A stretch of DNA of 64,000 nucleotides. Source: Candidatus Pseudomonas phytovorans. GTDB taxonomy: Bacteria > Pseudomonadota > Gammaproteobacteria > Pseudomonadales > Pseudomonadaceae. The notes under the pieces are model-generated. The model did no database searches and was not told where the DNA came from. It saw nothing but the letters and a program-made list of their open reading frames with translations. The stretch is from contig CP119325.1 of NCBI GenBank assembly GCA_029202525.1, positions 385,001 through 449,000 of the forward strand. Reading direction: 5' to 3'. Shown here piece after piece: positions 1-8,905 of the stretch (positions within the stretch are counted from its first letter, which is position 1; every line of letters begins with the position of its first letter). A program made the position numbers and the translations under genes.

Positions 1-22
1 GGGGAGGCCTGGCGGCCTCCCC
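1..22 (-). terminator. Candidate terminator hairpin after gcdG
   Basis: A GC-rich inverted repeat (GGGGAGGC / GCCTCCCC) lies 25 bp past the stop of the CoA-transferase gene. Any T-tract would be outside the window, so the terminator call is only likely. Confidence 0.5.
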
Positions 23-46
23 GCTCTTAAATAGAACCAGGCTCGT

Positions 47-1267
47 CTAAAGCACGCCCGCATCACGCAAGCGCTGCACCTCACCTGCCTCAAGCCCCAA
101 CACTTCCCCCAGAACCACCTCAGTGTGCTCCCCCAGCAACGGCGGCGCCCGTCGATACTCCACCGGCGTCTCAGATAATCGTATAGGGCTGGCCACCTGC
201 GGAACGCTACCCGCCAACGGATGCGGAATGCTCACCGCCAACCCACGCGCAAGAACCTGAGGGTCCTCGAACATCTGTGCCAGATCATTGATAGGCCCGC
301 AGGGCACCCCTGCAGCCTCCAGCTGGCCCACCCACTCGGCGGTCGTCTTGAACACTGTGGCCTGGCGAATCAGTGGAATCAGCTCGGCCCGGTTTGCCAC
401 CCGCTGCTTATTAGTAAGGAAGCGTGGATCGTCTGCCCATTGCGGCTGCCCGGCCACCTCTGCGAACTTGCGGAACTGGCTGTCGTTGCCCACGGTAAGG
501 ATGAAGTCACCATCCGCCGTCGGGAAATCCTGGTAAGGCACTATATTAGGGTGCGCATTACCCAGGCGGCGAGGCGGGTTCCCCGTGGTCAGGTAATTCA
601 TGGCCTGGTTCGCCAGGCAGGCTACCTGTACATCAAGCAAAGCCATGTCGACATGCTGGCCCACCCCGGTCTGTTCCCGGTGGGCAAGGGCGGCCAGCAT
701 GGCCACTGTGGAGTACAGGCCGGTAAGAATGTCGGTAAGCGCCACACCCACCTTGACCGGGCCTGCGCCTTCCTCGCCCTCCGGGCGGCCGGTCAGGCTC
801 ATCAGCCCACCCAACCCCTGGATCATGAAGTCATAACCCGCGCGCTTGGCATAAGGGCCGGTCTGGCCGAAACCGGTAATGGAGCAATAGATAAGCTGCG
901 GGTTTAATGCCTTCAAGCTTTGGTAGTCCAGCCCATAAGCAGCCAAACCACCCACCTTGAAGTTCTCGATGACAATATCGGACTTGGCCGCCAACTCACG
1001 CACCAGTTGCTGCCCTTCAGGCTGGGTGAAGTCGATGGTCACCGAGCGCTTGTTACGGTTGGCCGCCAGGTAGTACGCCGCCTCGCTGGTGTTCTCACCC
1101 TCGGCATCCCTGAGGAAGGGCGGCCCCCACGCGCGGGTATCGTCACCACTGCCCGGGCGCTCGACCTTGATCACGTCAGCGCCCAGGTCAGCGAGAATCT
1201 GACCAGCCCATGGGCCGGCCAACACGCGCGAAAGGTCCAGCACCCGCAGATGTGATAGCGCGCCCAT
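47..1267 (-). CDS. gcdG: Class III CoA-transferase (glutarate CoA-transferase)
   Basis: A 406-aa protein of the CaiB/BaiF (family III) CoA-transferase family. The N-terminal motif RVLDLSRVLAGPWAGQILADLGADV is the family signature (only partly diagnostic of substrate), and Asp179 in LTDILTG aligns with the catalytic aspartate of formyl-CoA transferase. The substrate is inferred from context: it lies 14 bp downstream of glutaryl-CoA dehydrogenase on the same strand, so it most likely moves CoA from succinyl-CoA to glutarate, the last intermediate of the delta-aminovalerate/lysine route. It starts at ATG 1267. Another dicarboxylate acceptor cannot be excluded from sequence alone. Confidence 0.88.
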   Translation of the reverse strand: MGALSHLRVLDLSRVLAGPWAGQILADLGADVIKVERPGSGDDTRAWGPPFLRDAEGENTSEAAYYLAANRNKRSVTIDFTQPEGQQLVRELAAKSDIVIENFKVGGLAAYGLDYQSLKALNPQLIYCSITGFGQTGPYAKRAGYDFMIQGLGGLMSLTGRPEGEEGAGPVKVGVALTDILTGLYSTVAMLAALAHREQTGVGQHVDMALLDVQVACLANQAMNYLTTGNPPRRLGNAHPNIVPYQDFPTADGDFILTVGNDSQFRKFAEVAGQPQWADDPRFLTNKQRVANRAELIPLIRQATVFKTTAEWVGQLEAAGVPCGPINDLAQMFEDPQVLARGLAVSIPHPLAGSVPQVASPIRLSETPVEYRRAPPLLGEHTEVVLGEVLGLEAGEVQRLRDAGVL

Positions 1268-1281
1268 CGGCTGGCTCCTTA

Positions 1282-2463
1282 TTAATAGAAGGCCTGGATA
1301 CCGGTTTGCGCACGCCCCAGGATCAGCGCATGCACGTCGTGAGTACCTTCATAGGTGTTCACCACCTCCAGGTTCACCAGGTGACGGGCCACGCCAAACT
1401 CATCGGAGATGCCATTGCCGCCCAGCATGTCGCGCGCCATGCGCGCAATATCCAGCGCCTTGCCACAGGAGTTGCGCTTCATGATCGAGGTGATTTCGAC
1501 TGCAGCGGTGCCTTCATCCTTCATGCGCCCCAAGCGCAGGCAGCCTTGCAGTGCCAAGGTGATTTCGGTCTGCATGTCGGCCAGCTTCTTCTGGATCAAT
1601 TGGTTGGCAGCCAAGGGGCGGCCGAACTGCTGACGGTCCAGGGTGTACTGACGCGCGGTGTGCCAGCAGGCCTCGGCGGCACCCAGCGCCCCCCACGAGA
1701 TGCCATAACGGGCTGAGTTGAGACAGGTAAACGGGCCTTTGAGGCCGCGCACATCCGGGAAGATGTTCTCTTCTGGCACAAACACATTGTCCATGACGAC
1801 TTCGCCTGTGATCGAAGCGCGCAGGCCGACCTTGCCATGGATTGCCGGCGCACTGAGGCCCTGCCAGCCCTTTTCCAGAACAAAGCCGCGAATATCCCCC
1901 GCTTCGTCCTTGGCCCAGACCACAAACACATCAGCGATCGGGCTGTTGGTAATCCACATCTTGCTGCCGGTCAGGCGGTAGCCGCCGTCGACCTTCCTGG
2001 CACGGGTGATCATCGAGCCGGGGTCGGAGCCATGGTTAGGCTCGGTCAGGCCAAAACAACCGATCCACTCGCCACTGGCCAGCTTGGGCAGGTACTTCTG
2101 CTTTTGTGCTTCGGTACCGAACTCGTTGATCGGCACCATTACCAGCGACGACTGCACGCTCATCATCGAGCGGTAACCCGAGTCGATACGCTCGACCTCA
2201 CGGGCGATCAGGCCATAGCACACGTAGTTCAGCCCGCTGCCACCGTATTGCTCGGGAATACTTGCCCCCAGCAGTCCAACTTCACCCATCTCGCGAAAGA
2301 TCGCCGGGTCGGTCTGTTCGTGGCGGAAGGCCTCCAGCACACGCGGGGCCAGCTTGTCCTGGGCGAACTGACAAGCGCTGTCACGCACCATGCGCTCTTC
2401 TTCAGTGAGTTGCTGATCCAGCAGCAACGGGTCGATCCAGTTGAAGCTTGCTTTACCGGCCAT
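1282..2463 (-). CDS. gcdH: Glutaryl-CoA dehydrogenase
   Basis: A 393-aa acyl-CoA dehydrogenase that oxidises and decarboxylates glutaryl-CoA to crotonyl-CoA, passing electrons from FAD to ETF. The order is an alpha-helical N-domain, a central beta domain (GCFGLTEPNHGSDP, about 137-150) and a C-terminal helical domain. Glu372 in NTYEGTHDVH is in the position of the catalytic base of human GCDH. The length matches the family. It is the first gene of the gcdH-gcdG pair and is divergent from the LysR gene, which fits substrate-controlled expression. Confidence 0.95.
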   Translation of the reverse strand: MAGKASFNWIDPLLLDQQLTEEERMVRDSACQFAQDKLAPRVLEAFRHEQTDPAIFREMGEVGLLGASIPEQYGGSGLNYVCYGLIAREVERIDSGYRSMMSVQSSLVMVPINEFGTEAQKQKYLPKLASGEWIGCFGLTEPNHGSDPGSMITRARKVDGGYRLTGSKMWITNSPIADVFVVWAKDEAGDIRGFVLEKGWQGLSAPAIHGKVGLRASITGEVVMDNVFVPEENIFPDVRGLKGPFTCLNSARYGISWGALGAAEACWHTARQYTLDRQQFGRPLAANQLIQKKLADMQTEITLALQGCLRLGRMKDEGTAAVEITSIMKRNSCGKALDIARMARDMLGGNGISDEFGVARHLVNLEVVNTYEGTHDVHALILGRAQTGIQAFY

Positions 2464-2554
2464 GAGCGAAATCCTCGAAATAGGGGGCAGTTTCTTGTGC
2501 CTTTGAGCCTAGGCCTGATCGGCTGCCGGGACAAACGAGGATTGCGCACCAATT

Positions 2555-2577
2555 AGTGATAATTTGTCACTTCGTGA
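2555..2577. promoter_or_regulatory. Candidate GcdR (LysR) operator between gcdH and gcdR
   Basis: AGTGA-N7-TCACT (2555-2571) overlaps a second inverted repeat TCAC-ttc-GTGA (2567-2577). It sits in the 161-bp divergent gap, 92 bp upstream of gcdH and about 50 bp upstream of gcdR. The first repeat fits the T-N11-A architecture of LysR sites. The assignment to GcdR rests on position only. Confidence 0.5.
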
Positions 2578-2624
2578 ATCAGCAAAACACCATATAGACA
2601 GCCTTACGAGTGAGGTTGACGTAC

Positions 2625-3542
2625 ATGCGCCGCAAGATCCCCAGTACCGCCGCTCTGGTTTGCTTCGAGGCGGCGGCGCGCAACGAGAGCTTTACCAAGG
2701 CCGCCCAGGAACTCGCCCTGACCCAGGGTGCCGTTTGTCGGCAGATCGGCGGCCTTGAGGCTTTTCTCAATGTGGAACTGTTCCGCCGTTCGCGCCGCGG
2801 CGTGAAGCTGACCGAGGCCGGCCTGTCCTACAGCCGCCAGGTTGCCGCGCAACTGGACGCCGTAGAGCGCGATACCCTGTCGGTCATGGGCCAACAAGGC
2901 GCCAGTGTGATCGAACTGGCCGTGGTGCCAACCTTCGGCACCCAATGGTTGCTTCCACGCCTGAAGGACTTCCAGCAACGCCACCCCGAGGTTACGGTCA
3001 ACCTCACCAACCGTACCCGGCCGTTCCTGTTCGCCGACACCCCCTTCGATGCCGCTATCTATTTCGGGGATGCCGACTGGTCCGGCACCCAGTCGCACCG
3101 GCTGATGGGGGAGAATCCGGTCCCCGTCTGCAGCCCGGCATTGCTGGCCGGGCAGGGCATGCTCGAAGCACAGCGCATCGCCCAGCTACCACTGCTGCAG
3201 CAAAGCACGCGCCCCTACGCCTGGCGGCAGTGGTTCGGCAGCTTGGGGATGAATGTGGCACGCGACATGACAGGCCCGCGTTATGAACTATTCTCGATGC
3301 TCGCCCAGGCGGCCATACATGAAATGGGGATCGCCCTGATTCCGCCGTTCCTGATCCAGCGCGAGTTAGGCGAGGGTAGGCTGGTGGTCGCTAACAGGCA
3401 TGCTCTCATCAGCGACAAGGCCTACTATCTGATGATTCCGGAGCGCAAGGTTGAGTCGGCCTCGCTGCGCGCATTCCGCGATTGGCTGGTGAGCCAAGCC
3501 CAGACGTACACCGCAACAACCTTACCAAGTGCGACAAGTTGA
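2625..3542 (+). CDS. gcdR: LysR-family regulator of glutarate catabolism
   Basis: LysR-type regulator with an N-terminal winged helix-turn-helix (about 10-65, with SFTKAAQELALTQGAVCRQI) and a C-terminal effector domain of the GcvA-like subgroup. ATG 2625 is preferred; an in-frame GTG at 2610 would add five residues (305 vs 310 aa). Divergence from gcdH and the palindromes in the shared gap suggest it controls gcdHG in response to glutarate or glutaryl-CoA. The DNA-binding class is clear from sequence; the effector is inferred. Confidence 0.87.
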   Translation: MRRKIPSTAALVCFEAAARNESFTKAAQELALTQGAVCRQIGGLEAFLNVELFRRSRRGVKLTEAGLSYSRQVAAQLDAVERDTLSVMGQQGASVIELAVVPTFGTQWLLPRLKDFQQRHPEVTVNLTNRTRPFLFADTPFDAAIYFGDADWSGTQSHRLMGENPVPVCSPALLAGQGMLEAQRIAQLPLLQQSTRPYAWRQWFGSLGMNVARDMTGPRYELFSMLAQAAIHEMGIALIPPFLIQRELGEGRLVVANRHALISDKAYYLMIPERKVESASLRAFRDWLVSQAQTYTATTLPSATS

Positions 3543-3960
3543 CTCTGTAGTCAATTATTTTAAACACCTACAGATGTATGTATTTGTCGCGTCTGCATAA
3601 ACTGTTATGCCGGCCTGAAAATACCCTTTAACCCTGCTAACCACGCGGCTTTGCGGGGTATTTTGCGACATATAAAGTGCCGTAAGCGTATTCAGCAAAA
3701 TATTTTTGATTTTATCTCCTAATCTGCCAATAGCCCATGTTTGACGGGCTGGAGCCTTGGTGCTGCGACAAGCGGTCACAGGGTGACTTGTAGTTTTAAC
3801 CTGGTTTCGCTCCAGAACCGGTTGAAGGCCCTTGGGTTCGTCTGCAAAATGCTTCGCCCGCCCGGGATCTGGCGGGTCGGCGCTCAATAGCCGCCCCAGT
3901 GCACCATCCGAAGTGTGCTGGTTCTTACAAAGACAAAAGGTCACCGCAGGAGAAATAGTC
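3543..3960. other. Intergenic region upstream of pntAA
   Basis: A 418-bp gap with no convincing gene. A 158-codon minus-strand frame here has no ribosome site and an atypical composition, so I leave it out. The AT-rich part (about 3560-3730) probably holds the pnt promoter. An inverted repeat at 3768-3791 is listed separately. Confidence 0.6.
3768..3791. promoter_or_regulatory. Inverted repeat upstream of pntAA
   Basis: ACAAG-cg-GTCAC-agg-GTGAC-ttgt: a perfect 5-bp inner repeat (GTCAC/GTGAC) flanked by ACAAG/CTTGT. It is 170 bp before the pntAA start. It may be an operator or a leader hairpin. No regulator can be assigned. Confidence 0.35.
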
Positions 3961-5082
3961 GTGCACATTGGTGTTCCTCTCGAGACGCAGACCGGTGAGA
4001 CGAGGGTCGCTGCGACCCCGGAAACCATCAAGAAACTGATTGGCCAAGGCCATCAGGTCACCGTCCAACGGGGGGCAGGGCTCAATGCCAGCATTCCGGA
4101 CAGTGCCTATGAGGCCGTGGGCGCTTCCCTCGGGAGCGCAGCCGATACCTACGGCGCCCAGTTGGTACTCAAGGTGGTCGCCCCCAACGACCAGGAGCTG
4201 GCGCTGATCAACAGTGGCAGCCTCCTGGCGGGCATGCTCAACCCTTTCAACAGCGAGCTGATCGGCAAGATGGCCGAACGCGGCATCACCGCTTTCGCCC
4301 TGGAAGCCGCACCACGCACCTCCCGGGCGCAGAGCCTCGACGTGCTGTCGTCGCAGGCCAACATCGCCGGTTACAAGGCCGTGTTGCTGGCTGCCCATCA
4401 CTACCCACGCTTCATGCCCATGTTGATGACCGCCGCCGGTACCGTTAAGGCCGCGCGCGTGTTGATCCTGGGTGCAGGCGTTGCTGGCCTGCAGGCGATT
4501 GCCACGGCAAAGCGCCTGGGCGCGGTGATTGAGGCGTCCGATGTACGCCCGGCGGTGAAGGAGCAGATCGAGTCGCTGGGTGCCAAGTTCATCGACGTGC
4601 CTTACGAGACCGATGAGGAACGCGAGTGCGCCGAAGGCGTCGGCGGTTACGCTCGCCCCATGCCAGCCAGTTGGATGCAACGCCAGGCCCAGGCCGTGCA
4701 CGAGCGCGCCAAGCTGGCCGATATCGTCATCACCACCGCACTGATCCCCGGTCGCAAGGCACCGACCCTGCTCAGTGCCGAAACCGTTGCGCAGATGAAG
4801 CCCGGTTCGGTGGTCATCGACCTTGCTGCAGCCCAGGGTGGCAACTGTCCGCTCACCGTTGCTGACCAGGTGGTAAGGGAGAACGGCGTGACCATCGTCG
4901 GCCCGACCAACCTGCCGGCCCAGTTGGGTGCCGATGCCTCGGCGCTGTACGCACGTAACCTGCTGGACTTCATGAAGCTGCTGTTCGACAAAGACGGCGC
5001 GCTGGTCATCAACCTCGAAGACGACATCGTCGCGGCCTGCCTCATGTGCCGTGATGGTCAAGTCGTCCGCAAGAACGGCTAA
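3961..5082 (+). CDS. pntAA: NAD(P) transhydrogenase subunit alpha part 1
   Basis: A 373-aa soluble NAD(H)-binding domain I of the proton-translocating transhydrogenase, which uses proton motive force to drive NADH + NADP+ to NAD+ + NADPH. The Rossmann glycine motif is VLILGAGVAGLQAIATAKRLGA (about 160-181). The start is set at GTG 3961, nine bases after an AGGAG site; upstream in-frame codons lack a ribosome site and would add a non-homologous extension. In pseudomonads the alpha chain is split, and its membrane part is the next gene, pntAB, 11 bp away. Confidence 0.94.
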   Translation: MHIGVPLETQTGETRVAATPETIKKLIGQGHQVTVQRGAGLNASIPDSAYEAVGASLGSAADTYGAQLVLKVVAPNDQELALINSGSLLAGMLNPFNSELIGKMAERGITAFALEAAPRTSRAQSLDVLSSQANIAGYKAVLLAAHHYPRFMPMLMTAAGTVKAARVLILGAGVAGLQAIATAKRLGAVIEASDVRPAVKEQIESLGAKFIDVPYETDEERECAEGVGGYARPMPASWMQRQAQAVHERAKLADIVITTALIPGRKAPTLLSAETVAQMKPGSVVIDLAAAQGGNCPLTVADQVVRENGVTIVGPTNLPAQLGADASALYARNLLDFMKLLFDKDGALVINLEDDIVAACLMCRDGQVVRKNG

Positions 5083-5093
5083 GGAGCACGACA

Positions 5094-5408
5094 ATGGAAG
5101 ACATGCTGATTTCCCATGGCATCTACAACCTGATCATCTTCGTGCTGGCCATCTATGTGGGCTACCACGTGGTGTGGAATGTCACCCCGGCGCTGCACAC
5201 GCCGCTGATGGCCGTGACCAATGCCATTTCTGCGATCGTTATCGTCGGCGCCATGCTGGCCGCCGCCCTTACCGTGACCCCTGCCGGCAAGCTGATGGGC
5301 ACCCTCGCCGTTGCCCTGGCTGCGGTCAATGTGTTCGGTGGCTTCCTGGTCACCCGTCGCATGCTTGAGATGTTCAAGAAGAAAGCCAAGAACGAGGGGC
5401 AGAAGTAA
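5094..5408 (+). CDS. pntAB: NAD(P) transhydrogenase subunit alpha part 2
   Basis: A 104-aa membrane protein with three to four hydrophobic segments, corresponding to the C-terminal membrane domain of the fused E. coli PntA. It helps form the proton channel with PntB. A ribosome site (AAGGAGCACGACA) precedes ATG 5094. It lies in a tight operon: 11 bp after pntAA and 2 bp before pntB. Confidence 0.94.
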   Translation: MEDMLISHGIYNLIIFVLAIYVGYHVVWNVTPALHTPLMAVTNAISAIVIVGAMLAAALTVTPAGKLMGTLAVALAAVNVFGGFLVTRRMLEMFKKKAKNEGQK

Positions 5409-5410
5409 GC

Positions 5411-6847
5411 ATGAGCATGAATCTGGTAACACTTCTGTACCTGGTCGCTTCGGTGTGCTTCATCCAGGCGCTCAAGGGCCTGTCGCACCCGACCACGTCG
5501 CGGCGCGGCAACCTGTTCGGCATGATCGGCATGGGCATCGCCATGCTGACCACGGTCGGCCTGATTTACAAACTGGGCGCCGAGCTTGCAACAGCCGGCA
5601 TCGGTTACGTACTCGTCGGCCTGTTGGTCGGTGGTACTGCCGGTTCGATCATGGCCAAGCGCGTCGAGATGACCAAGATGCCCGAACTGGTCGCCTTCAT
5701 GCACAGCATGATCGGCCTGGCTGCGGTGTTCATTGCTATCGCCGCCGTACTGGAACCGCAGTCGATGGGCATCGTTGCCGCGATCAGCGACCCGATCCCC
5801 ACCGGAAACCGCCTGGAGCTGTTCCTTGGCGCTGCTATCGGTGCCATTACCTTCTCAGGTTCGGTGATCGCCTTCGGCAAGCTGTCGGGCAAGTACAAGT
5901 TCCGCCTGTTCCAGGGCGCACCGGTACAGTTCCCCGGCCAGCACAAGCTGAACCTGATTCTCGGCCTGACCACCCTCGCCCTGGGCCTGCTGTTCACCTT
6001 CACCGGTCATTACAGCGCCTTTACCCTGATGCTGGCCCTGGCCTTCGTCATGGGCGTGCTGATCATCATCCCGATCGGCGGCGCTGACATGCCGGTGGTG
6101 GTGTCGATGCTCAACAGCTATTCGGGCTGGGCGGCGGCCGGTATCGGCTTCTCCCTCAACAACTCGATGCTGATCATCGCGGGCTCTTTGGTGGGCTCGT
6201 CCGGTGCCATCCTCTCGTACATCATGTGCAAGGCGATGAACCGGTCCTTCTTCAACGTCATCCTCGGTGGCTTTGGCGGCGATACCGACGTCGGGGCGGC
6301 GCAGGGCTCGAAAGAGCAGCGCCCGGTGAAGGCCGGTTCGGCTGACGATGCCACCTTCCTGCTGAGCAACGCCGACAGCGTGATCATCGTCCCGGGTTAC
6401 GGCCTGGCGGTGGCGCGTGCCCAGCACGCGCTGAAGGAGCTGACCGAGAAGCTGACGCACAATGGCGTGACTGTGAAGTACGCGATTCACCCGGTGGCGG
6501 GCCGTATGCCTGGGCACATGAACGTACTGCTGGCCGAAGCCGAAGTACCGTACGACCAGGTGTTCGAGATGGACGACATCAACGCCGAGTTCGGCCAGGC
6601 TGACGTGGTGCTGGTGCTGGGTGCCAACGACGTGGTCAACCCGGCGGCGAAGAACGACCCCAAATCGCCAATCGCCGGCATGCCGATCCTTGAAGCCTTC
6701 AAGGCCAAGACCATCATCGTCAACAAGCGCTCGATGGCCAGCGGCTATGCCGGCCTGGACAACGAACTGTTCTACCTGGACAAGACCATGATGGTATTCG
6801 GTGACGCCAAGAAGGTCATCGAAGACATGGTCAAAGCGGTCGAGTAA
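5411..6847 (+). CDS. pntB: NAD(P) transhydrogenase subunit beta
   Basis: A 478-aa protein. The N-terminal two thirds (about 1-275) is a membrane domain with eight or nine helices. The C-terminal third is the cytoplasmic NADP(H)-binding domain III, with the fingerprint VIIVPGYGLAVARAQ and then VLVLGANDVVNPAA. It completes the transhydrogenase and is followed by a clear terminator, so the three genes form a closed operon. Confidence 0.95.
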   Translation: MSMNLVTLLYLVASVCFIQALKGLSHPTTSRRGNLFGMIGMGIAMLTTVGLIYKLGAELATAGIGYVLVGLLVGGTAGSIMAKRVEMTKMPELVAFMHSMIGLAAVFIAIAAVLEPQSMGIVAAISDPIPTGNRLELFLGAAIGAITFSGSVIAFGKLSGKYKFRLFQGAPVQFPGQHKLNLILGLTTLALGLLFTFTGHYSAFTLMLALAFVMGVLIIIPIGGADMPVVVSMLNSYSGWAAAGIGFSLNNSMLIIAGSLVGSSGAILSYIMCKAMNRSFFNVILGGFGGDTDVGAAQGSKEQRPVKAGSADDATFLLSNADSVIIVPGYGLAVARAQHALKELTEKLTHNGVTVKYAIHPVAGRMPGHMNVLLAEAEVPYDQVFEMDDINAEFGQADVVLVLGANDVVNPAAKNDPKSPIAGMPILEAFKAKTIIVNKRSMASGYAGLDNELFYLDKTMMVFGDAKKVIEDMVKAVE

Positions 6848-6880
6848 TCCCTTTCGCTACAAACACTGCGTTATATAGAA

Positions 6881-6912
6881 GGCCCCGGCGAGAATTCTCC
6901 CGGGGCTTTTGC
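6881..6912 (+). terminator. Rho-independent terminator of the pnt operon
   Basis: GCCCCGG (6882-6888) pairs with CCGGGGC (6900-6906), with an internal GAGAATTCTC palindrome extending the stem, followed by TTTT. It lies 35-60 bp past the pntB stop. Confidence 0.85.
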
Positions 6913-7036
6913 ATTTTGCTGATCCAGATCAACGGCTCTACTTCCTGGCTTCTCATACGACCATGGTCGTGGGACGGCACTGGGCGAAATCTCTAGACTG
7001 CGCTGCAGTAGTTTCAGTAGCCCGAGATAACAATCC

Positions 7037-8530
7037 ATGTACCGTGATCGTATCCGCTTGTCCTCCCTGCACAGCAAGGTAATGAGTGCGGCTGATGCCG
7101 CTGGTCTGATCGAGGACGGCATGACCGTCGGCATGAGCGGTTTCACCCGCGCCGGCGAAGCCAAGGCCGTACCGCATGCACTGGCCGAACGTGCCAAGCA
7201 GTCGCCACTGAAAATCAGCCTGATGACCGGCGCCAGCCTGGGCAACGACCTGGACAAGCAACTGACCGAGGCCGGCGTGCTGGCTCGCCGCATGCCGTTC
7301 CAGGTCGACAGCACCCTGCGCAAGGCCATCAACGACGGCCAGGTGATGTTCATCGACCAGCACCTGTCGGAAACCGTCGAACAACTGCGCAACCAGCAGC
7401 TGAAGCTGCCGGACATCGCAGTCATCGAAGCCGTGGCCATCACCGAGCAAGGCCACATCGTGCCAACCACTTCTGTGGGCAACTCGGCCAGCTTCGCGAT
7501 TTTCGCCAAACAGGTGATTGTCGAGATCAACCTCTCGCACAACCCCAACCTCGAAGGCCTGCACGACATCTATATCCCAACCTACCGCCCGACCCGCACG
7601 CCAATTCCGCTGGTCAAGGTCGACGACCGCATCGGCAGCACCGCCATCCCGATCGACCCGGCCAAGATTGTCGGCATCGTCATCAGCAACCAGCCAGACT
7701 CGCCGTCTACCGTGCTGCCGCCGGATGACGAAACCCAGGGCATCGCCGACCACCTGATCAACTTCCTCAAGGCTGAAGTTGAAGCTGGGCGCATGACCAA
7801 CAAGCTCGGCCCGCTGCAAGCCGGTATCGGCAGCATCGCCAACGCGGTGATGTGCGGCCTGATCGAATCACCGTTTGAAGACCTGACCATGTACTCTGAA
7901 GTACTGCAGGATTCCACCTTCGACCTGATCGACGCCGGCAAGCTGAGCTTCGCGTCGGGCAGCTCGATCACCTTGTCCAGCCGCCGCAACGCCGACGTGT
8001 TCGGCAACCTGGAGCGGTACAAAGACAAACTGGTGCTGCGCCCGCAAGAAATCTCCAACCACCCGGAAGTGGTACGTCGCTTAGGGATAATTGGTATCAA
8101 CACCGCACTGGAGTTCGATATCTACGGCAACGTCAACTCCACCCACGTGTGCGGCACCAGGATGATGAACGGCATCGGTGGCTCGGGTGACTTCGCCCGC
8201 AACGCCCACCTGGCCGTATTCGTCACCAAATCGATTGCCAAGGGCGGCGCCATTTCCAGCGTGGTACCGATGGTCAGCCATGTCGATCACACCGAGCATG
8301 ACGTGGACATTCTGGTGACCGAACAAGGCCTGGCCGACCTGCGTGGCCTGGCACCGCGCGAGCGCGCACGGGCGATCATCGACAACTGTGTGCACCCGGA
8401 TTACCGCGCTGCGCTGAACGATTACTTCGATCGCGCCTGCCAGCGTGGCGGCCACACTCCGCACATCCTCCGTGAAGCGCTGAGCTGGCACGAAAACCTG
8501 GAAGAAACCGGACGCATGCTGGCTGGCTGA
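7037..8530 (+). CDS. Acetyl-CoA hydrolase / succinyl-CoA:acetate CoA-transferase
   Basis: A 497-aa protein of the class I CoA-transferase family (ScpC/AarC/Ach1 type). The motif GIGGSGDFARNAHL near residue 380 and the candidate catalytic Glu about residue 288 (MYSEVLQD) are typical. Likely reactions are CoA transfer between succinyl-CoA, acetate and propionate, or net acetyl-CoA hydrolysis; sequence does not decide which. It is monocistronic: preceded by the pnt terminator and followed by a 10-bp hairpin. Confidence 0.88.
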   Translation: MYRDRIRLSSLHSKVMSAADAAGLIEDGMTVGMSGFTRAGEAKAVPHALAERAKQSPLKISLMTGASLGNDLDKQLTEAGVLARRMPFQVDSTLRKAINDGQVMFIDQHLSETVEQLRNQQLKLPDIAVIEAVAITEQGHIVPTTSVGNSASFAIFAKQVIVEINLSHNPNLEGLHDIYIPTYRPTRTPIPLVKVDDRIGSTAIPIDPAKIVGIVISNQPDSPSTVLPPDDETQGIADHLINFLKAEVEAGRMTNKLGPLQAGIGSIANAVMCGLIESPFEDLTMYSEVLQDSTFDLIDAGKLSFASGSSITLSSRRNADVFGNLERYKDKLVLRPQEISNHPEVVRRLGIIGINTALEFDIYGNVNSTHVCGTRMMNGIGGSGDFARNAHLAVFVTKSIAKGGAISSVVPMVSHVDHTEHDVDILVTEQGLADLRGLAPRERARAIIDNCVHPDYRAALNDYFDRACQRGGHTPHILREALSWHENLEETGRMLAG

Positions 8531-8544
8531 TCCAGCCGTGGTAA

Positions 8545-8572
8545 GGAACAGCAGCCCTGCTTCTGCTGTTCC
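8545..8572. terminator. Perfect 10-bp hairpin after the CoA-transferase gene
   Basis: GGAACAGCAG (8545-8554) pairs with CTGCTGTTCC (8563-8572) across an 8-nt loop, 15 bp past the stop. There is no T-tract, so it may be an mRNA 3'-end stabiliser rather than an intrinsic terminator. Confidence 0.5.
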
Positions 8573-8598
8573 GGCCTCTTCGCGGGCTTGCCCGCGAA
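8571..8598. repeat. Truncated single REP element
   Basis: CCGGCCTCTTCGCGGG-ct-tgCCCGCGAA matches the first half of the P. putida REP but lacks the GCTCCCACAGG tail found in the other copies of this window. Confidence 0.6.
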
Positions 8599-8642
8599 AC
8601 GCGCCATAACAGTTAAATCCTTCTACTAGAACACCTCACATC

Positions 8643-8830
8643 AAATGACCAATAAAAACTGTACTACTGTACTGGTCATTTTGCCTCATGCCGCCTTCAC
8701 AAACTCCACGCAGCAATCAAAACGCACCAACAAAGTGCAGACCAGTACAGTTACGCCATTTTCGAGTGCAACAGTAGGGTTACACAGTTAACTGAGCCAT
8801 TCTCTTTGACCAGAACTGTATCTACTGTTA
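8643..8830. promoter_or_regulatory. Cluster of ACTGTACT boxes upstream of the DUF1127 gene
   Basis: Two tandem ACTGTACT octamers (8658-8665, 8666-8673) sit inside a 9-bp inverted repeat AAATGACCA/TGGTCATTT (8643-8681). A perfect 12-bp inverted copy of the second box follows (ACTGTACTGGTC 8666-8677 versus GACCAGTACAGT 8740-8751). Further related boxes are CAGTTAACTG (8785-8794) and ACTGTA at 8815-8820. The spacing resembles direct-repeat operators bound by dimeric regulators. No regulator is encoded nearby. Confidence 0.55.
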
Positions 8831-8905
8831 TGGACAAGAGAGGAGGATCATTGGCATCAGTTAAACCACTACCTAATCCCGCCATAAGCGGAAGGATGAA
8901 GCATC

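Larger units (their letters stand above)
8531..8905. other. Intergenic region with hairpin, half REP and repeated ACTGTA boxes
   Basis: A 375-bp gap with no gene. It contains a hairpin (8545-8572), one isolated REP core (8571-8598) and a cluster of ACTGTA-type boxes (8643-8830) leading to the DUF1127 gene. Confidence 0.7.

Noticed and set aside
3555..4031. 158-codon minus-strand frame upstream of pntAA
   Set aside because: No ribosome site, no family resemblance, overlaps the pntAA start and leader.
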